A stretch of 64,000 nt of DNA from Pseudomonas sp. JUb42 (GTDB taxonomy: Bacteria; Pseudomonadota; Gammaproteobacteria; Pseudomonadales; Pseudomonadaceae). The notes beneath the pieces are model-generated. The model was not told where the DNA came from. It did no database searches and was given only the letters and a program-made list of their open reading frames with translations. Below are positions 45,410 to 54,792 of the stretch, one piece after another; positions within the stretch are counted from its first letter, which is position 1, and every line of letters starts with the position of its first letter. The stretch is from positions 372,001 through 436,000 of the forward strand of contig NZ_JANUFD010000003.1 in NCBI RefSeq assembly GCF_024807945.1. Direction: 5' to 3'. The translations under genes and the position numbers were made by a program.

Positions 45410-46281
45410 GCAAGGGGTCCGGCAGGGTTACCTGGCACAGGCAGCGAGTCCTTGCGCAGCGAATCGGGGAGGCGGATCTCCACGGCTACGGGCAGGTGAT
45501 CGGATATGGGTTGGGCCAGCACTGCAACCCGTTCGAGGGTCAGTGTAGGGCTGAGCAAAATATGGTCAAGGCAGCGTTGCGGCCGCCAGCTGGGAAAAGT
45601 CGCTTCGACTTGCGGAGCGAGCAGCCCCAGATCGCGCAATGGCGAGTGTTCCAGCAGGTCGACGGCATGGGTGTTCATGTCGCCCATGAGAACCTGGTGC
45701 TTATAATCGCTGATCATGTCGCGAATATACGCAAGTTGCATGGTTCGAGTGCGTGCCCCCAGGGCGAGGTGCATCATCACCACGACCAGTGCGTCCGCGC
45801 CCTCACCAAAACGCACAAGAATCGCCCCGCGCCCGGCAGGGCCTGGCAGCGGATGGTCTTCAAGGGCGGTCGGGCACAGGCGGCTGAGTACGCCGTTGCT
45901 GTGCTGGGCAAAACGCCCGAGATTGCGATTGAGCTGTTGATACCAGTAAGGGAACGCGCCCAAGTGAGCCAGATGCTCGACCTGATTGACGTAGCCCGAG
46001 CGCATGCTGCCGCCGTCGACTTCCTGCAGGGCGACCAGATCAAAATCATTGAGCAGGTTGCCGATCTTCTGCAGGTTGTTGGCGCGCCCGGTGTGCGGCA
46101 GCAGATGCTGCCAGCTGCGGGTCAGGTAATGTTGGTAGCGCTCGGTGCTGATGCCCACCTGAATATTGAAGCTGAGCAAGCGCAGCCGACCGTCAGCCGG
46201 GAGTGCGCTTGCCTGCAGGTGGTGTTCGTTGACCTTGGGATCAGGTCGGCCAACTACACGTTCACTACGCCAGCGACGCAT
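45406..46281 (-). CDS. Endonuclease/exonuclease/phosphatase family protein
   Basis: A 291-residue protein of the EEP (DNase I-like) fold with LLSFNIQVG, ALQEVDGGS, GDMNTHA and the final SDHLPVAVEI catalytic motifs all intact, so a phosphodiesterase or nuclease activity is likely. No signal peptide is evident. The last four bases overlap the dgcH start, and dsbA begins 6 bp upstream of it in the other direction of reading, so dsbA-EEP-dgcH form one transcript. Confidence 0.88.
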   Translation of the reverse strand: MRRWRSERVVGRPDPKVNEHHLQASALPADGRLRLLSFNIQVGISTERYQHYLTRSWQHLLPHTGRANNLQKIGNLLNDFDLVALQEVDGGSMRSGYVNQVEHLAHLGAFPYWYQQLNRNLGRFAQHSNGVLSRLCPTALEDHPLPGPAGRGAILVRFGEGADALVVVMMHLALGARTRTMQLAYIRDMISDYKHQVLMGDMNTHAVDLLEHSPLRDLGLLAPQVEATFPSWRPQRCLDHILLSPTLTLERVAVLAQPISDHLPVAVEIRLPDSLRKDSLPVPGNPAGPLA

Positions 46282-46287
46282 GGCCGC

Positions 46288-46929
46288 TTACTGCTTCACG
46301 CCCGCAGCGCGCTCTTTGGCGATAAGGTCGTCAGCAAGTTTCAAGGTTGCTTCCGGGCCGCCGGCAGAGGAGATGTCGAAGCGATACTTGCCATTGACGA
46401 TCATGGTGGGTACGCCAGTAATCTCGTACTTCTTGGCCAATTCCTTGTACTGCGCGATCTTGCCTTTGACGGCGAACGAGTTGAAGGTTTCGAGGAACTT
46501 GGCTTTGTCGACGCCCTGGGTGGCCACGAATTCAGCCATGTCGTTTGGATCGGTCAGGCGCTTACCGCCTTTCTGAATAGCATCGAATACCGCTGCGTGA
46601 ACCTTTTTCTCTACACCCATGGTGTCCAGAGTGATGAACAGTTGGCCGTGGGCATCCCATGGGCCGCCGAACATGGCTGGAATGCGGACGAAGTGAACGT
46701 CAGCCGGCAGCTTCTCGATCCATGGATTGATGGTCGGCTCGAACGCGTAGCAGTGCGGGCAGCCGTACCAGAACATTTCCACGACTTCGATCTTGCCTGG
46801 CTCGGAGACAGGTACGGCACTCTTCAGCTCCACGTAGGGTTGGCCGGCATTGGCTGGCTCAGCCGCCTGGGCGGACATACCGAATGCGCTGGCAACAACC
46901 AGTGCGGCGCTGAGAATCAGATTACGCAT
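46288..46929 (-). CDS. dsbA: Thiol:disulfide interchange protein DsbA
   Basis: The periplasmic oxidase that introduces disulfides into exported proteins. The 213-residue protein has a signal peptide ending AQA (residues 1-22), the thioredoxin active site C57-P-H-C60 and the cis-proline loop GVPTMIVNG. The EEP-family gene follows after 6 bp. Confidence 0.97.
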   Translation of the reverse strand: MRNLILSAALVVASAFGMSAQAAEPANAGQPYVELKSAVPVSEPGKIEVVEMFWYGCPHCYAFEPTINPWIEKLPADVHFVRIPAMFGGPWDAHGQLFITLDTMGVEKKVHAAVFDAIQKGGKRLTDPNDMAEFVATQGVDKAKFLETFNSFAVKGKIAQYKELAKKYEITGVPTMIVNGKYRFDISSAGGPEATLKLADDLIAKERAAGVKQ

Positions 46930-47022
46930 GCTTAACTCCTGAGACAGTTTGAGTCGTCTTCCAATGACCGTAATAGACAGATCGTGGAGACATCAGTTCG
47001 CTAGTGTAACGCTGGCAGGCAC

Positions 47023-47052
47023 AAAAAAGGGCCGCCGAGGCCGCCCTTTTTA
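47023..47052 (-). terminator. Intrinsic terminator of the cytochrome c4 gene
   Basis: An A/T-flanked GGGC-C-GCC-GA-GGC-C-GCCC hairpin with one C/C mismatch, between cytochrome c4 and dsbA. On the minus strand it is followed by six T, so it closes the cytochrome c4 transcript. Confidence 0.8.
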
Positions 47053-47127
47053 ACACCGTGTAGCCACTCAAATCATGTGAAAAGATTTCTATTTATTTGA
47101 GCCGATTTCTTAACGATCCCTTAATTA

Positions 47128-47742
47128 TCAATGCAGGCCCTGAATGTACTGCGACAGGGCTTCGATATCCTTGTTGCTCAGCTTCGCGGCGATGGAACGC
47201 ATGACAGTAGTGTCGCCGTCATTGGTGCGCTCGCCTTCGCGGAATGCTGTGAGCTGCTTGGCGATATAGGCTGCATGTTGACCGCCCAGATGCGGGAAGC
47301 CGGCCGGGGAATTGCCTGCGCCGTCAGGCGAGTGACAGCCGATGCACGATGGCATGCCCTGGTCCAGCTTGCCGCCGCGGAACAGCGCTTCACCCTTGGC
47401 GACCAGATTCGGATCGGCGGCACCTACCGAGCCTTTCTGGCTCGAGAAGTAAGCGGCGATGTCTGCCATGTCCTGATCGCTGAGGTTGGTCAACAGGCCG
47501 GTCATTTCCAGTACGGTACGCTTGCCGTCCTTGATGTCATGCAGTTGTTTGAGCAGGTAACGATCGCCCTGGCCGGCCAGCTTCGGAAAGTTGGGAGCCA
47601 TGCTGTTACCATCCGGACCGTGACAGGCACCGCACACGGCGGCCTTGGTTTGTCCGGCCGCAGCGTTGCCGATCAGATCGGCAGCCTGGGTCGCACCGCA
47701 AATGCCCAGGCTCAGGAGCAGACTCACGAGTATTTTGTTCAT
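47128..47742 (-). CDS. Cytochrome c4
   Basis: A periplasmic dihaem electron carrier, supplying terminal oxidases. The 204-residue protein has a signal peptide ending TQA and two haem-binding motifs, C37-G-A-C-H41 and C-I-G-C-H in the second half, with the distal Met regions (MAPNFPKLAGQ and RSIAAKLS-type). Start ATG 47742; a slightly longer start upstream would add four residues. Adjacent to dsbA, as in other Pseudomonas. Confidence 0.94.
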   Translation of the reverse strand: MNKILVSLLLSLGICGATQAADLIGNAAAGQTKAAVCGACHGPDGNSMAPNFPKLAGQGDRYLLKQLHDIKDGKRTVLEMTGLLTNLSDQDMADIAAYFSSQKGSVGAADPNLVAKGEALFRGGKLDQGMPSCIGCHSPDGAGNSPAGFPHLGGQHAAYIAKQLTAFREGERTNDGDTTVMRSIAAKLSNKDIEALSQYIQGLH

Positions 47743-48100
47743 CAGGTAATCCAAATCGGCTTTAAGGTGAAAAGTTAGTAGAGGGATCGGGTTTGCTCAC
47801 TTTTTTGTGATGGTTCACAAGCCCTTAACTACTGCTGTCCCTGCACTGTCCACGCATTGGCATCGCTTTGAATCCCCTGTCGCGAACGGCGCCAAAGTCT
47901 TCATGGCTAGCGAAACCCTTATCAGGTTGAAAGCGGATTGCGTTCTAATGCGCAATATTGGTTCTCGCTATAGCGGTGTTTGGTGCCGTGATACGGGACA
48001 AAACACACACAAAATCTGCGGCATTATATACTTGCGTCGCTTAAACGGAAATGACACCTCTTGCCGCACCCCTGCTGGCGCTGGCCTCACCGGAAATCAC
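47743..48100. other. Intergenic region between cytochrome c4 and engB
   Basis: 358 bp holding the divergent promoters. A TATACT at 48026-48031 and nearby TTATATA are plausible -10 elements for engB, but no matching -35 is clear. The frame of engB stays open almost to 47807, but this is not evidence for a longer protein. No other feature seen. Confidence 0.5.
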
Positions 48101-48736
48101 ATGCAACTCAAGAATCCAATCCTCGGTCTGTGCCAACAGGCAACCTTCATGCTCAGCGCCGCCAAAGTCGATCAGTGCCCTGACGACGAAGGCTTCGAAG
48201 TGGCGTTTGCCGGTCGTTCCAACGCTGGTAAGTCTAGTGCACTGAACACGCTGACCCACGCCAGTCTTGCGCGAACTTCCAAAACTCCGGGCCGCACCCA
48301 GCTGCTCAACTTCTTTCAGCTCGACGATGAGCGCCGCCTGGTCGACTTGCCAGGTTATGGCTACGCCAAGGTGCCGATTCCGCTCAAGTTGCACTGGCAG
48401 CGCCACCTTGAGGCCTATCTGGGTAGCCGCGAGAGCTTGAAGGGCTTGATTCTGATGATGGACATCCGCCATCCGATGACCGACTTCGACCTGCTGATGC
48501 TGGATTGGGCAATCGCCAGTCAGATGCCGATGCACATTCTGCTGACCAAGGCCGACAAGCTGACCTATGGCGCGGCAAAAAATACCTTGCTCAAGGTGCA
48601 GTCCGATATTCGCAAGGGTTGGGGTGACGCCGTCACTATCCAGCTGTTCTCGGCACCCAAGCGCATGGGCCTGGAAGAGGCTTATGTGGTGCTGGCAGGC
48701 TGGATGGAGCTGGAAGACAAGGCGCCCGCCGAGTAA
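48101..48736 (+). CDS. engB: Ribosome biogenesis GTPase EngB (YihA)
   Basis: A 211-residue TRAFAC GTPase needed for assembly of the large ribosomal subunit. The G1 loop GRSNAGKS is at about residue 39-46, G3 is [11 protein letters not shown]4 is TKAD. I start at ATG 48101 ([13 protein letters not shown]), as in other Pseudomonas. It is convergent with polA, with the candidate sRNA gene in between. Confidence 0.95.
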   Translation: MQLKNPILGLCQQATFMLSAAKVDQCPDDEGFEVAFAGRSNAGKSSALNTLTHASLARTSKTPGRTQLLNFFQLDDERRLVDLPGYGYAKVPIPLKLHWQRHLEAYLGSRESLKGLILMMDIRHPMTDFDLLMLDWAIASQMPMHILLTKADKLTYGAAKNTLLKVQSDIRKGWGDAVTIQLFSAPKRMGLEEAYVVLAGWMELEDKAPAE

Positions 48737-48745
48737 ATCGCGGGC

Positions 48746-48790
48746 AAAAAAAACCCCGGACTTCATATGGGGAGGGGAAGTTCGGGGTTT
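48746..48790 (-). terminator. Intrinsic terminator of the ErsA-like sRNA
   Basis: On the minus strand AAACCCCGAACTTC pairs with GAAGTCCGGGGTTT with one mismatch, followed by eight T (plus-strand A-run 48746-48753). The loop displays CCCCTCCCC, complementary to purine-rich ribosome sites. Confidence 0.93.
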
Positions 48791-48872
48791 AAGTCCGGAA
48801 CCTTAGGGTGGGTTCCAGATATCTGCCAACACTTAACACAACTAGGAGCATTGAAAGGCTTTTCGGCCAATC
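48746..48872 (-). ncRNA. ersA: ErsA-like sigma-22-dependent small RNA
   Basis: About 127 nt on the minus strand between the convergent engB and polA genes, where E. coli has Spot 42 and P. aeruginosa has ErsA. A start at about 48871-48872 is predicted from the promoter, and the end from the terminator. Inside, GGAACC-CACCCTAA-GGTTCC forms a small hairpin, and the terminator loop carries the C-rich CCCCTCCCC. The AlgU promoter and location match ErsA as described in P. aeruginosa, where it represses algC translation. Identity with ErsA is by position and architecture; I could not align it. Confidence 0.85.
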
Positions 48873-48878
48873 GCAAGA

Positions 48879-48906
48879 TCAGACCGGGGGTTTGCCTGCA
48901 AAGTTC
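48879..48906 (-). promoter_or_regulatory. Perfect AlgU (sigma-22) promoter
   Basis: On the minus strand GAACTT (48906-48901), a 17-base spacer and TCTGA (48883-48879). Both elements match the sigma-22 consensus exactly. Confidence 0.92.
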
Positions 48907-48948
48907 CGTAACGCCTGAAATCTCTTTTAGCGCCCGGAGATAGCGCCC

Positions 48949-49002
48949 GTAGGAGCGGCTTGAGCCGCGAGGGCGTCCTCCCGGCTCAAGCAAGTCCTAC
49001 AA
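48949..49002. repeat. REP-like inverted pair (GTAGGAGCGGCTTGAGCCGCGAG type)
   Basis: GTAGGAGCGGCTTGAGCC and the partly complementary GGCTCAAGCAAGTCCTAC flank a short GC-rich spacer directly after the polA stop. Confidence 0.7.
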
Positions 49003-49014
49003 GGCCGCGTTGGA

Positions 49015-51777
49015 TCAATGCGCCTCATCCCAGTTATCGCCCACGCCCACTTCAACCAGCAGCGGCACATCCAGTTGCGCGGCGCCGCACATGTGCGGGC
49101 GGATCTGTTCGCTGACTTGCTCGACCAGGTCCTCGCGCACTTCCAGCACCAGTTCATCGTGTACCTGCAGGATCACGCGGGCGTCCAGGCCTGATATTTC
49201 CAGCCAGTCATTCACCGCCACCATGGCTTTCTTGATGATGTCCGCTGCTGTGCCCTGCATCGGCGCGTTGATCGCCGTACGTTCGGCGCCGGCGCGCTGC
49301 ATTGGCTTGTCGGAGTTGATTTCCGGCAGATACAGGCGACGACCGAACAGGGTTTCCACGTAGCCCTGCTCCGAGGCTTTTTCCCGGGTCCGGTCCATGT
49401 ACTCACGAACGCCTGGGTAGCGGGCGAAATAGCGTTCGATATAGGCCTTGGCCTGCTTGCCATCGACGCCGATCTGTCGCGCCAGGCCCTGTGCACCCAT
49501 GCCGTAGATCAGGCCGAAGTTGATCGCCTTGGCACTGCGGCGCTGGTCGTTGGTCACCTGATCCAGTTCGACCGCAAAAACCTCTGCAGCCGTGGCCCGG
49601 TGAACGTCCAGACCTTCACGGAAGGCGCTGAGCAGCCCTTCGTCCTTGGCCAGGTGGGCCATGATCCGCAGTTCGATCTGCGAATAGTCGGCCGCCAGCA
49701 GCTTGTAGCCCGGCTTGGCGATGAAGGCCTGGCGAATCCGGCGACCTTCGGCAGTGCGCACCGGGATGTTCTGCAGGTTTGGTTCGCTGGACGAGAAGCG
49801 ACCGGTGGCCGCGCCCGCCTGGTTGTAGGACGTATGCACACGGCCCGTACGAGGGTTGATCTGCCCTGGCAGGGTGTCGGTGTAGGTGCTTTTTAGTTTG
49901 CTGATGGTGCGGTACTGCAGGAGCACCTTGGGCAGCTCATGGTCCGCTTCGGCCAGCTTGACCAGTACTTCTTCCGCGGTGGACGGTTTGCCCCCCGGCG
50001 TCTTGCCCAGAATCGGCAGATTGAGTTTTTCGTAGAGAATTTTACCCAGCTGCGTCGGTGAGCCCAGGTTGAACTCTTCACCGGCGATGGCGAAGGCTTC
50101 ACGCTCCAGCTCAACCATCTTGTTACCCAGTTCGACGCTTTGCAGGCCGAGCAATTTGGGATCAATCATGGCGCCTTCACGCTCGATTTTCGCCAATACC
50201 GGTACCAACGGCATCTCAATGTCGGTCAGTACGCTAAGCAGGCCGGGTTCTTTTTGCAGTTTGTCGAACAGCGCCTGATGCAGGCGCAGGGTAATGTCGG
50301 CATCTTCGGCGGCGTAGGGCCCGGCCTGTTCCAGGGCGATCTGGTCGAAGGTCAGTTGTTTCTTACCTTTACCAGCTATGTCAGTGAAGCTGGTGGTCTG
50401 ATGCCCCAGATACTTCATCGCCAGGCTGTCCATGTCGTGCTGGGTCGCCACGGAATTCAGCACGTAGGATTCGAGCATGGTGTCGAAGGCCACGCCCTGC
50501 ACGGCAATGCCGCACTCCACGTCGCCACCGATGGCGCAGTTGGCGAGGATATTCATGTCGAACTTGGCGTTTTGCCCGACCTTGGCCTTATTCGGGTCTT
50601 CCAGCAGCGGCTTGAGCGCGCGCAGGACGTCGTCGCGATTCAGTTGCTCAGGCACACCCATGTAGGAGTGGGTCAGCGGAATGTAAGCGGCTTCCCCGGC
50701 TTTGACGGCGAAGGACAGGCCCACCAGTTGCGCCTGTTGGGCGTCGAGGCCGGTGGTTTCAGTATCGAAGGCGATCAGGCTGGCACCGCGCAGCTTTTGC
50801 AGCCAAACATCGAGGCGGGCCTGATCAAGGATGGTCTCGTAGCTCGACTCGGCATTTGCCACCACCGGTACTGGCGCAACTTCAAGGCCTGCGCGCTTGG
50901 CATCACGCTCGATCTCAGCGATCCAGCTCTTGAATTCCAGTTCGGTGTACAGCGCCAGCAGGGCGGCGTGATCCGGTGTTGCGCAATGCAATGCGTCGAT
51001 TTCCACTGCCAAGGGCACGTCAGTCTTGATCGTCGCCAGGGCGTAGGACATGAACGCGGCGTCCCGATGCAGCTCCAGCTTGGGGGCCAGGGTTTTCGCG
51101 CCGCGAATCGGCAGGCCGGCGACCGCATCAAGGTTTTCGTAGATATTTTTCAGGCCGCCGCCGATGCCGATCAGCAGACCGACGGCGGTTTTTTCGCCAA
51201 CGCCCGGTACGCCGGGGATGTTGTCCGACGAATCTCCCATCAAGGCGAGCAAATCGATGATGTGCTCAGGACCGACGCCAAATTTCTCCTTTACGCCAGC
51301 GATGTCGCGCACGCTACCGGTCATGGTGTCGACCACGGTAATGTGATCGTCGACCAACTGAGCCATGTCCTTGTCGCCTGTGGAGATGATCACTGGCCGC
51401 GAGGCTGCCGCGCTGCTGCGGGCCAGGGTGCCGATCACGTCGTCGGCTTCCACGCCTTCCACGCACAGCAGCGGGTAGCCAATGCCCTTGATGCAGGCAT
51501 GCAGCAGGTCGACCTGCACGCGCAGCTCCTCCGGCATGCTCGGGCGGTTGGCCTTGTACTCGGGGTACATGTCGTCACGGAAGGTCTTGCCCTTGGCGTC
51601 GAAGACGACTGCGAACGGGCTGTCGGGATATTGCTTGCGCAGGCTCTTGAGCATGTTCAGCACGCCCTTGACCGCGCCGGTCGGCAAGCCCTTGGAGGTG
51701 GTGAGGGGCGGCAGCGCGTTGAAGGCGCGGTACAGGTAGGACGAACCGTCCACCAGGACGAGGGGAGCTTGGCTCAT
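49015..51777 (-). CDS. polA: DNA polymerase I
   Basis: Repair and Okazaki-fragment polymerase. The 920-residue protein has the 5'-nuclease domain (1 to about 290; [28 protein letters not shown]), a 3'-5' exonuclease with intact DTETTGLD, and the family A polymerase ([15 protein letters not shown], the O-helix [16 protein letters not shown], and the C-terminal VHDELVLEV). The start is ATG 51777; the longer open frame adds four residues. It is divergent from the DUF2782 gene. Confidence 0.97.
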   Translation of the reverse strand: MSQAPLVLVDGSSYLYRAFNALPPLTTSKGLPTGAVKGVLNMLKSLRKQYPDSPFAVVFDAKGKTFRDDMYPEYKANRPSMPEELRVQVDLLHACIKGIGYPLLCVEGVEADDVIGTLARSSAAASRPVIISTGDKDMAQLVDDHITVVDTMTGSVRDIAGVKEKFGVGPEHIIDLLALMGDSSDNIPGVPGVGEKTAVGLLIGIGGGLKNIYENLDAVAGLPIRGAKTLAPKLELHRDAAFMSYALATIKTDVPLAVEIDALHCATPDHAALLALYTELEFKSWIAEIERDAKRAGLEVAPVPVVANAESSYETILDQARLDVWLQKLRGASLIAFDTETTGLDAQQAQLVGLSFAVKAGEAAYIPLTHSYMGVPEQLNRDDVLRALKPLLEDPNKAKVGQNAKFDMNILANCAIGGDVECGIAVQGVAFDTMLESYVLNSVATQHDMDSLAMKYLGHQTTSFTDIAGKGKKQLTFDQIALEQAGPYAAEDADITLRLHQALFDKLQKEPGLLSVLTDIEMPLVPVLAKIEREGAMIDPKLLGLQSVELGNKMVELEREAFAIAGEEFNLGSPTQLGKILYEKLNLPILGKTPGGKPSTAEEVLVKLAEADHELPKVLLQYRTISKLKSTYTDTLPGQINPRTGRVHTSYNQAGAATGRFSSSEPNLQNIPVRTAEGRRIRQAFIAKPGYKLLAADYSQIELRIMAHLAKDEGLLSAFREGLDVHRATAAEVFAVELDQVTNDQRRSAKAINFGLIYGMGAQGLARQIGVDGKQAKAYIERYFARYPGVREYMDRTREKASEQGYVETLFGRRLYLPEINSDKPMQRAGAERTAINAPMQGTAADIIKKAMVAVNDWLEISGLDARVILQVHDELVLEVREDLVEQVSEQIRPHMCGAAQLDVPLLVEVGVGDNWDEAH

Positions 51778-51851
51778 GGGCAGAATCAACCTTTTCGGCG
51801 GGTGCGGCGCTAGAATGCGCGGACCATTGACGACAAAGCGACAAGGTTATC

Positions 51852-52151
51852 ATGCGCAAAGAAAATCGCCTGTTGCTGGCAATCCTGTTGTTGTCCTCCT
51901 CGTTGGTGGGCTGCGCAGGGACCGGCGCACAGAAAGACCCGCTGGCAGCGGAGCCTGGTGTCACGGCGCATTACGACCCGGACACCCGCATCACCGAGTA
52001 CCGCAAGAACGGCGCCGTGTATGCGGTCAAGGTCACGCCGGAGCGCGGCAAGCCGTATTTTCTGGTGCCGCCTGACGGTTCCAGTGCCGGTTTCACCCGC
52101 CCGGACTCGCGGGAAATGCTGATCCCCCAGTGGGAAATTTTCAGCTGGTAA
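51852..52151 (+). CDS. DUF2782 domain-containing lipoprotein
   Basis: A 99-residue protein with a lipoprotein signal (LLLAILLLSSSLVGC, Cys at residue 21) and a short domain with ITEYRKNGAVYAVKVTP and GKPYFLVPPDGS. The function is unknown. It is conserved next to polA and thrB in Pseudomonas, 36 bp ahead of thrB and probably co-transcribed with it. Confidence 0.82.
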   Translation: MRKENRLLLAILLLSSSLVGCAGTGAQKDPLAAEPGVTAHYDPDTRITEYRKNGAVYAVKVTPERGKPYFLVPPDGSSAGFTRPDSREMLIPQWEIFSW

Positions 52152-52187
52152 CGCCCCACATTCACTTTTTTGATTGGCAGTGCTGAT

Positions 52188-53138
52188 ATGTCCGTGTTCA
52201 CTCCCCTGACTCGCCCCGAGCTGGAAACTTTCCTGGCCCCTTACGGCCTTGGCCGTCTGCGTGACTTTCAAGGCATTGCCGCCGGTAGTGAAAACACCAA
52301 TTACTTCATCAGCCTGGAGCAGGGCGAGTATGTGCTGACCCTGGTCGAGCGCGGCCCGGTGCAGGAAATGCCGTTCTTCATCGAGCTGCTGGATGTGCTG
52401 CACGGCGCCGATCTGCCGGTGCCCTACGCTCTGCGCACCACCGACGGCGCCGCTCTGCGAGAATTGGCCGGCAAACCGGCGCTGCTGCAGCCGCGCCTGC
52501 CGGGCAAGCACATCAAGGACGCCAACGCACAGCATTGCGTGCAGGTAGGCGAGCTGTTGGGTCATCTGCACCTGGCGACCCGCGACAAGCCTTTGGAGCG
52601 CAAGACTGATCGCGGCCTGGACTGGATGCTGCGTGAAGGCAGCAACTTTCTTTCGCACCTGCAACCGGATCAGGCTGCGCTGTTGCGCAGCGCCCTGGAA
52701 GAGATCGAGCCGCGCAAGGAGCGAATCCTCGCCCTGCCCAAGGCCAATCTGCATGCCGACCTGTTTCGCGACAACGCCATGTTCGAGGGCACCCACCTCA
52801 CCGGGCTGATCGACTTCTACAACGCCTGCTCCGGGCCGATGCTCTACGACGTGGCGATTGCCCTGAATGACTGGTGCTCCGACGCCGAAGGCCAGCTCGA
52901 TGCCGCCCGCGCCCGGGCGATGCTGGGTGCCTACGCGGCGCTACGGCCGTTTACTGCGGCCGAAGCCGAGCTGTGGCCGACCATGCTGCGGGTCGCCTGC
53001 GTGCGTTTCTGGCTGTCACGTTTGATCGCTGCCGAGAGCTTTGCCGGTCAGGACGTGCTGATTCACGACCCGATGGAATTGCAGAAGCGCCTGGAACATC
53101 GCCAGGGCGTGGTGATTGCGTTGCCGTTTGCGCTCTAG
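52188..53138 (+). CDS. thrB: Homoserine kinase, type II (ThrB)
   Basis: Phosphorylates homoserine in threonine synthesis. The 316-residue protein belongs to the aminoglycoside-phosphotransferase-like family rather than the GHMP kinases used by E. coli. Visible are the GSENTNYFI glycine loop, the Brenner-type catalytic motif LHADLFRDN and GLIDFYNACSGP. ATG 52188 (MSVFTPLTR) is preferred over an upstream in-frame ATG. Confidence 0.93.
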   Translation: MSVFTPLTRPELETFLAPYGLGRLRDFQGIAAGSENTNYFISLEQGEYVLTLVERGPVQEMPFFIELLDVLHGADLPVPYALRTTDGAALRELAGKPALLQPRLPGKHIKDANAQHCVQVGELLGHLHLATRDKPLERKTDRGLDWMLREGSNFLSHLQPDQAALLRSALEEIEPRKERILALPKANLHADLFRDNAMFEGTHLTGLIDFYNACSGPMLYDVAIALNDWCSDAEGQLDAARARAMLGAYAALRPFTAAEAELWPTMLRVACVRFWLSRLIAAESFAGQDVLIHDPMELQKRLEHRQGVVIALPFAL

Positions 53139-53157
53139 GGCAGCGTCTCGGGCAAGT

Positions 53158-53283
53158 TGTGGGAGCGAATTCTGTGGGAGCGAATTCTGTGGGAGCGAAT
53201 TCATTCGCGAAGAGGCCGGTTCACTCGATATATCCCTATCGATCAAAACATCGCCTTCGCGAATGAATTCGCTCCCACAGTTC
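53158..53283. repeat. REP pair with a triplicated 15-bp left arm
   Basis: Three tandem copies of TGTGGGAGCGAATTC (53158-53172, 53173-53187, 53188-53202) precede the REP arm, which then reads on into CATTCGCGAA. The single right arm at about 53255-53281 is the inverted partner. It is an expansion of the commonest REP family. Confidence 0.92.
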
Positions 53284-53315
53284 GCTTCCATAGAATTCAC
53301 TCCTAAGGGTTCAGG

Positions 53316-54251
53316 TTACAAACCCTCCAGACACCCCGCCAAATCATCCCCCAGCTTCTGCAGCACCTGCTCATAGCCATTGGCTGTAGCCGGTGTATAG
53401 CCGCCCAATCCATCCAGTTCCGCCAGCTTGACCGGCAAGCCGCTGGTCAAGGTTTCGGCCAGACGTGGGCGTAGCGGTGGCTCGCTGAACACGCAGGTCT
53501 TGCCTGCAGCGGTCAGGCGCGCGCGCATGGCAGCGACGTGCTGGGCGCCGGGCTGGACTTCGGCGGCGACGGTGAACACCCCTGCGTGCTTGAGGCCATA
53601 GGCTTCTTCGAAGTAATCGAAAGCTTCGTGGAACACAAAAAACGGCTTGTCAGCGACTTTGGCTACCCGCGCCTTGAGCTTGCCGTCCAATGCATCCAGA
53701 CGGCCGATAAAGGCCTTGGTGTTGCTCTGATAGCGCTCGGCATGGGCGGCGTCGATGGCGCTGAGGTCGTCGGCCATCTTCTGCGCGATGACCCGGGCGT
53801 TGACCGTGGACAGCCACAAATGCGCGTCGAGGCTGCCGGGGCGGTGGTCGTGATCGTGCTCGTCCGCGTCTTCGTCATGGTCGTGGGACTCGCCATCAGC
53901 CGCGAAATGGCGCAGGTGCATGCCTGGCAACGATTCCACGGCGACGTTCGGCAGGGTCCGGCCGGTCAGCACGCGAGGCAGGAAGCTCTCCATGTCCGGA
54001 CCGATCCAATAGAACAGGTCGACGTCATGCACGCGCCGTACGTCGGATGGCCGCAGGGCGTAGTTATGTGGCGATGCGCCGGGGGGCAGCAGCACCTCGG
54101 GAATCGCTACACCGTCCTGCACGGCGGTGGCGATCAACTGTAAGGGTTTGATGCTGGTCAGGACCCGAACATCGGCCTGGGAAGGGGCTGCGGCCAACAA
54201 ACTGGCCGAGAAAACGACAAAAAGGCTAAGAAGACGGCGCACGTAGAGCAC
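53316..54251 (-). CDS. znuA: Zinc ABC transporter substrate-binding protein ZnuA
   Basis: Captures zinc in the periplasm for the ZnuCB importer. The 311-residue protein has a signal peptide (residues about 1-27), the His/Asp-rich zinc loop HDHDEDADEHDHDH at about 121-136, and the metal-binding residues in SPHNYALRPS and HEAFDYF. The start is a GTG at 54251 without a strong ribosome site; an internal GTG nine bases downstream (residue 4) is possible. It is divergent from zur, with the likely Zur site between them. Confidence 0.94.
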   Translation of the reverse strand: MLYVRRLLSLFVVFSASLLAAAPSQADVRVLTSIKPLQLIATAVQDGVAIPEVLLPPGASPHNYALRPSDVRRVHDVDLFYWIGPDMESFLPRVLTGRTLPNVAVESLPGMHLRHFAADGESHDHDEDADEHDHDHRPGSLDAHLWLSTVNARVIAQKMADDLSAIDAAHAERYQSNTKAFIGRLDALDGKLKARVAKVADKPFFVFHEAFDYFEEAYGLKHAGVFTVAAEVQPGAQHVAAMRARLTAAGKTCVFSEPPLRPRLAETLTSGLPVKLAELDGLGGYTPATANGYEQVLQKLGDDLAGCLEGL

Positions 54252-54270
54252 TCATGGAGGACCGGAACGG

Positions 54271-54283
54271 GTAACATAATAAC
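54271..54283. promoter_or_regulatory. Probable Zur box between znuA and zur
   Basis: GTAACATAATAAC agrees at 9 of 12 defined positions with the gammaproteobacterial Zur core GTTATANTATAAC, and lies in the 58-bp gap between the divergent znuA and zur-znuCB genes. Confidence 0.5.
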
Positions 54284-54309
54284 GTCTCTCACAAAACGCG
54301 TCGCTGCTC

Positions 54310-54792
54310 ATGCCTAAAACTCCCCTGGCCAGTCGCCCACACGATCACTCCCACTGCGTGCATTCCGCACTCGCCGAAGCGGATGCCCTGTGCGCCCGCA
54401 AAGGCCTGCGCCTGACCGCGCTGCGTCGCCGCGTGCTGGAACTGGTCTGGCAAAGCCACAAGCCGTTGGGCGCTTACGACATTCTCGCCGTGCTCAGCGA
54501 AGAAGATGGCCGCCGCGCTGCGCCGCCGACGGTGTACCGCGCGCTGGATTTCCTCCTGGAAAACGGCCTGGTGCACCGCATTGCCTCGCTCAACGCCTTT
54601 ACCGGCTGCAACCACCCGACCCACGCGCATCAGGGTCAGTTCCTGATCTGCCGGGAGTGCCATGCCGCTATCGAATTGCAACATCCTGTTATCAGTGAAG
54701 CGGTAATTGCCGCCGCCGCCGAAGTCGGCTTTCAGGTCGAAGGCCAAACCGTGGAAGTCATCGGGGTCTGCGCCGGGTGCAAGGCGGCCTGA
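54310..54792 (+). CDS. zur: Zinc uptake regulator Zur (Fur family)
   Basis: Represses zinc uptake genes when zinc is sufficient. The 160-residue protein has a winged-helix DNA-binding half ([37 protein letters not shown]) and a metal-binding half with the structural zinc cysteines in CRECH and CAGC. The stop overlaps the znuC start (ATGA). Autoregulation is suggested by the neighbouring Zur box. Confidence 0.94.
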   Translation: MPKTPLASRPHDHSHCVHSALAEADALCARKGLRLTALRRRVLELVWQSHKPLGAYDILAVLSEEDGRRAAPPTVYRALDFLLENGLVHRIASLNAFTGCNHPTHAHQGQFLICRECHAAIELQHPVISEAVIAAAAEVGFQVEGQTVEVIGVCAGCKAA

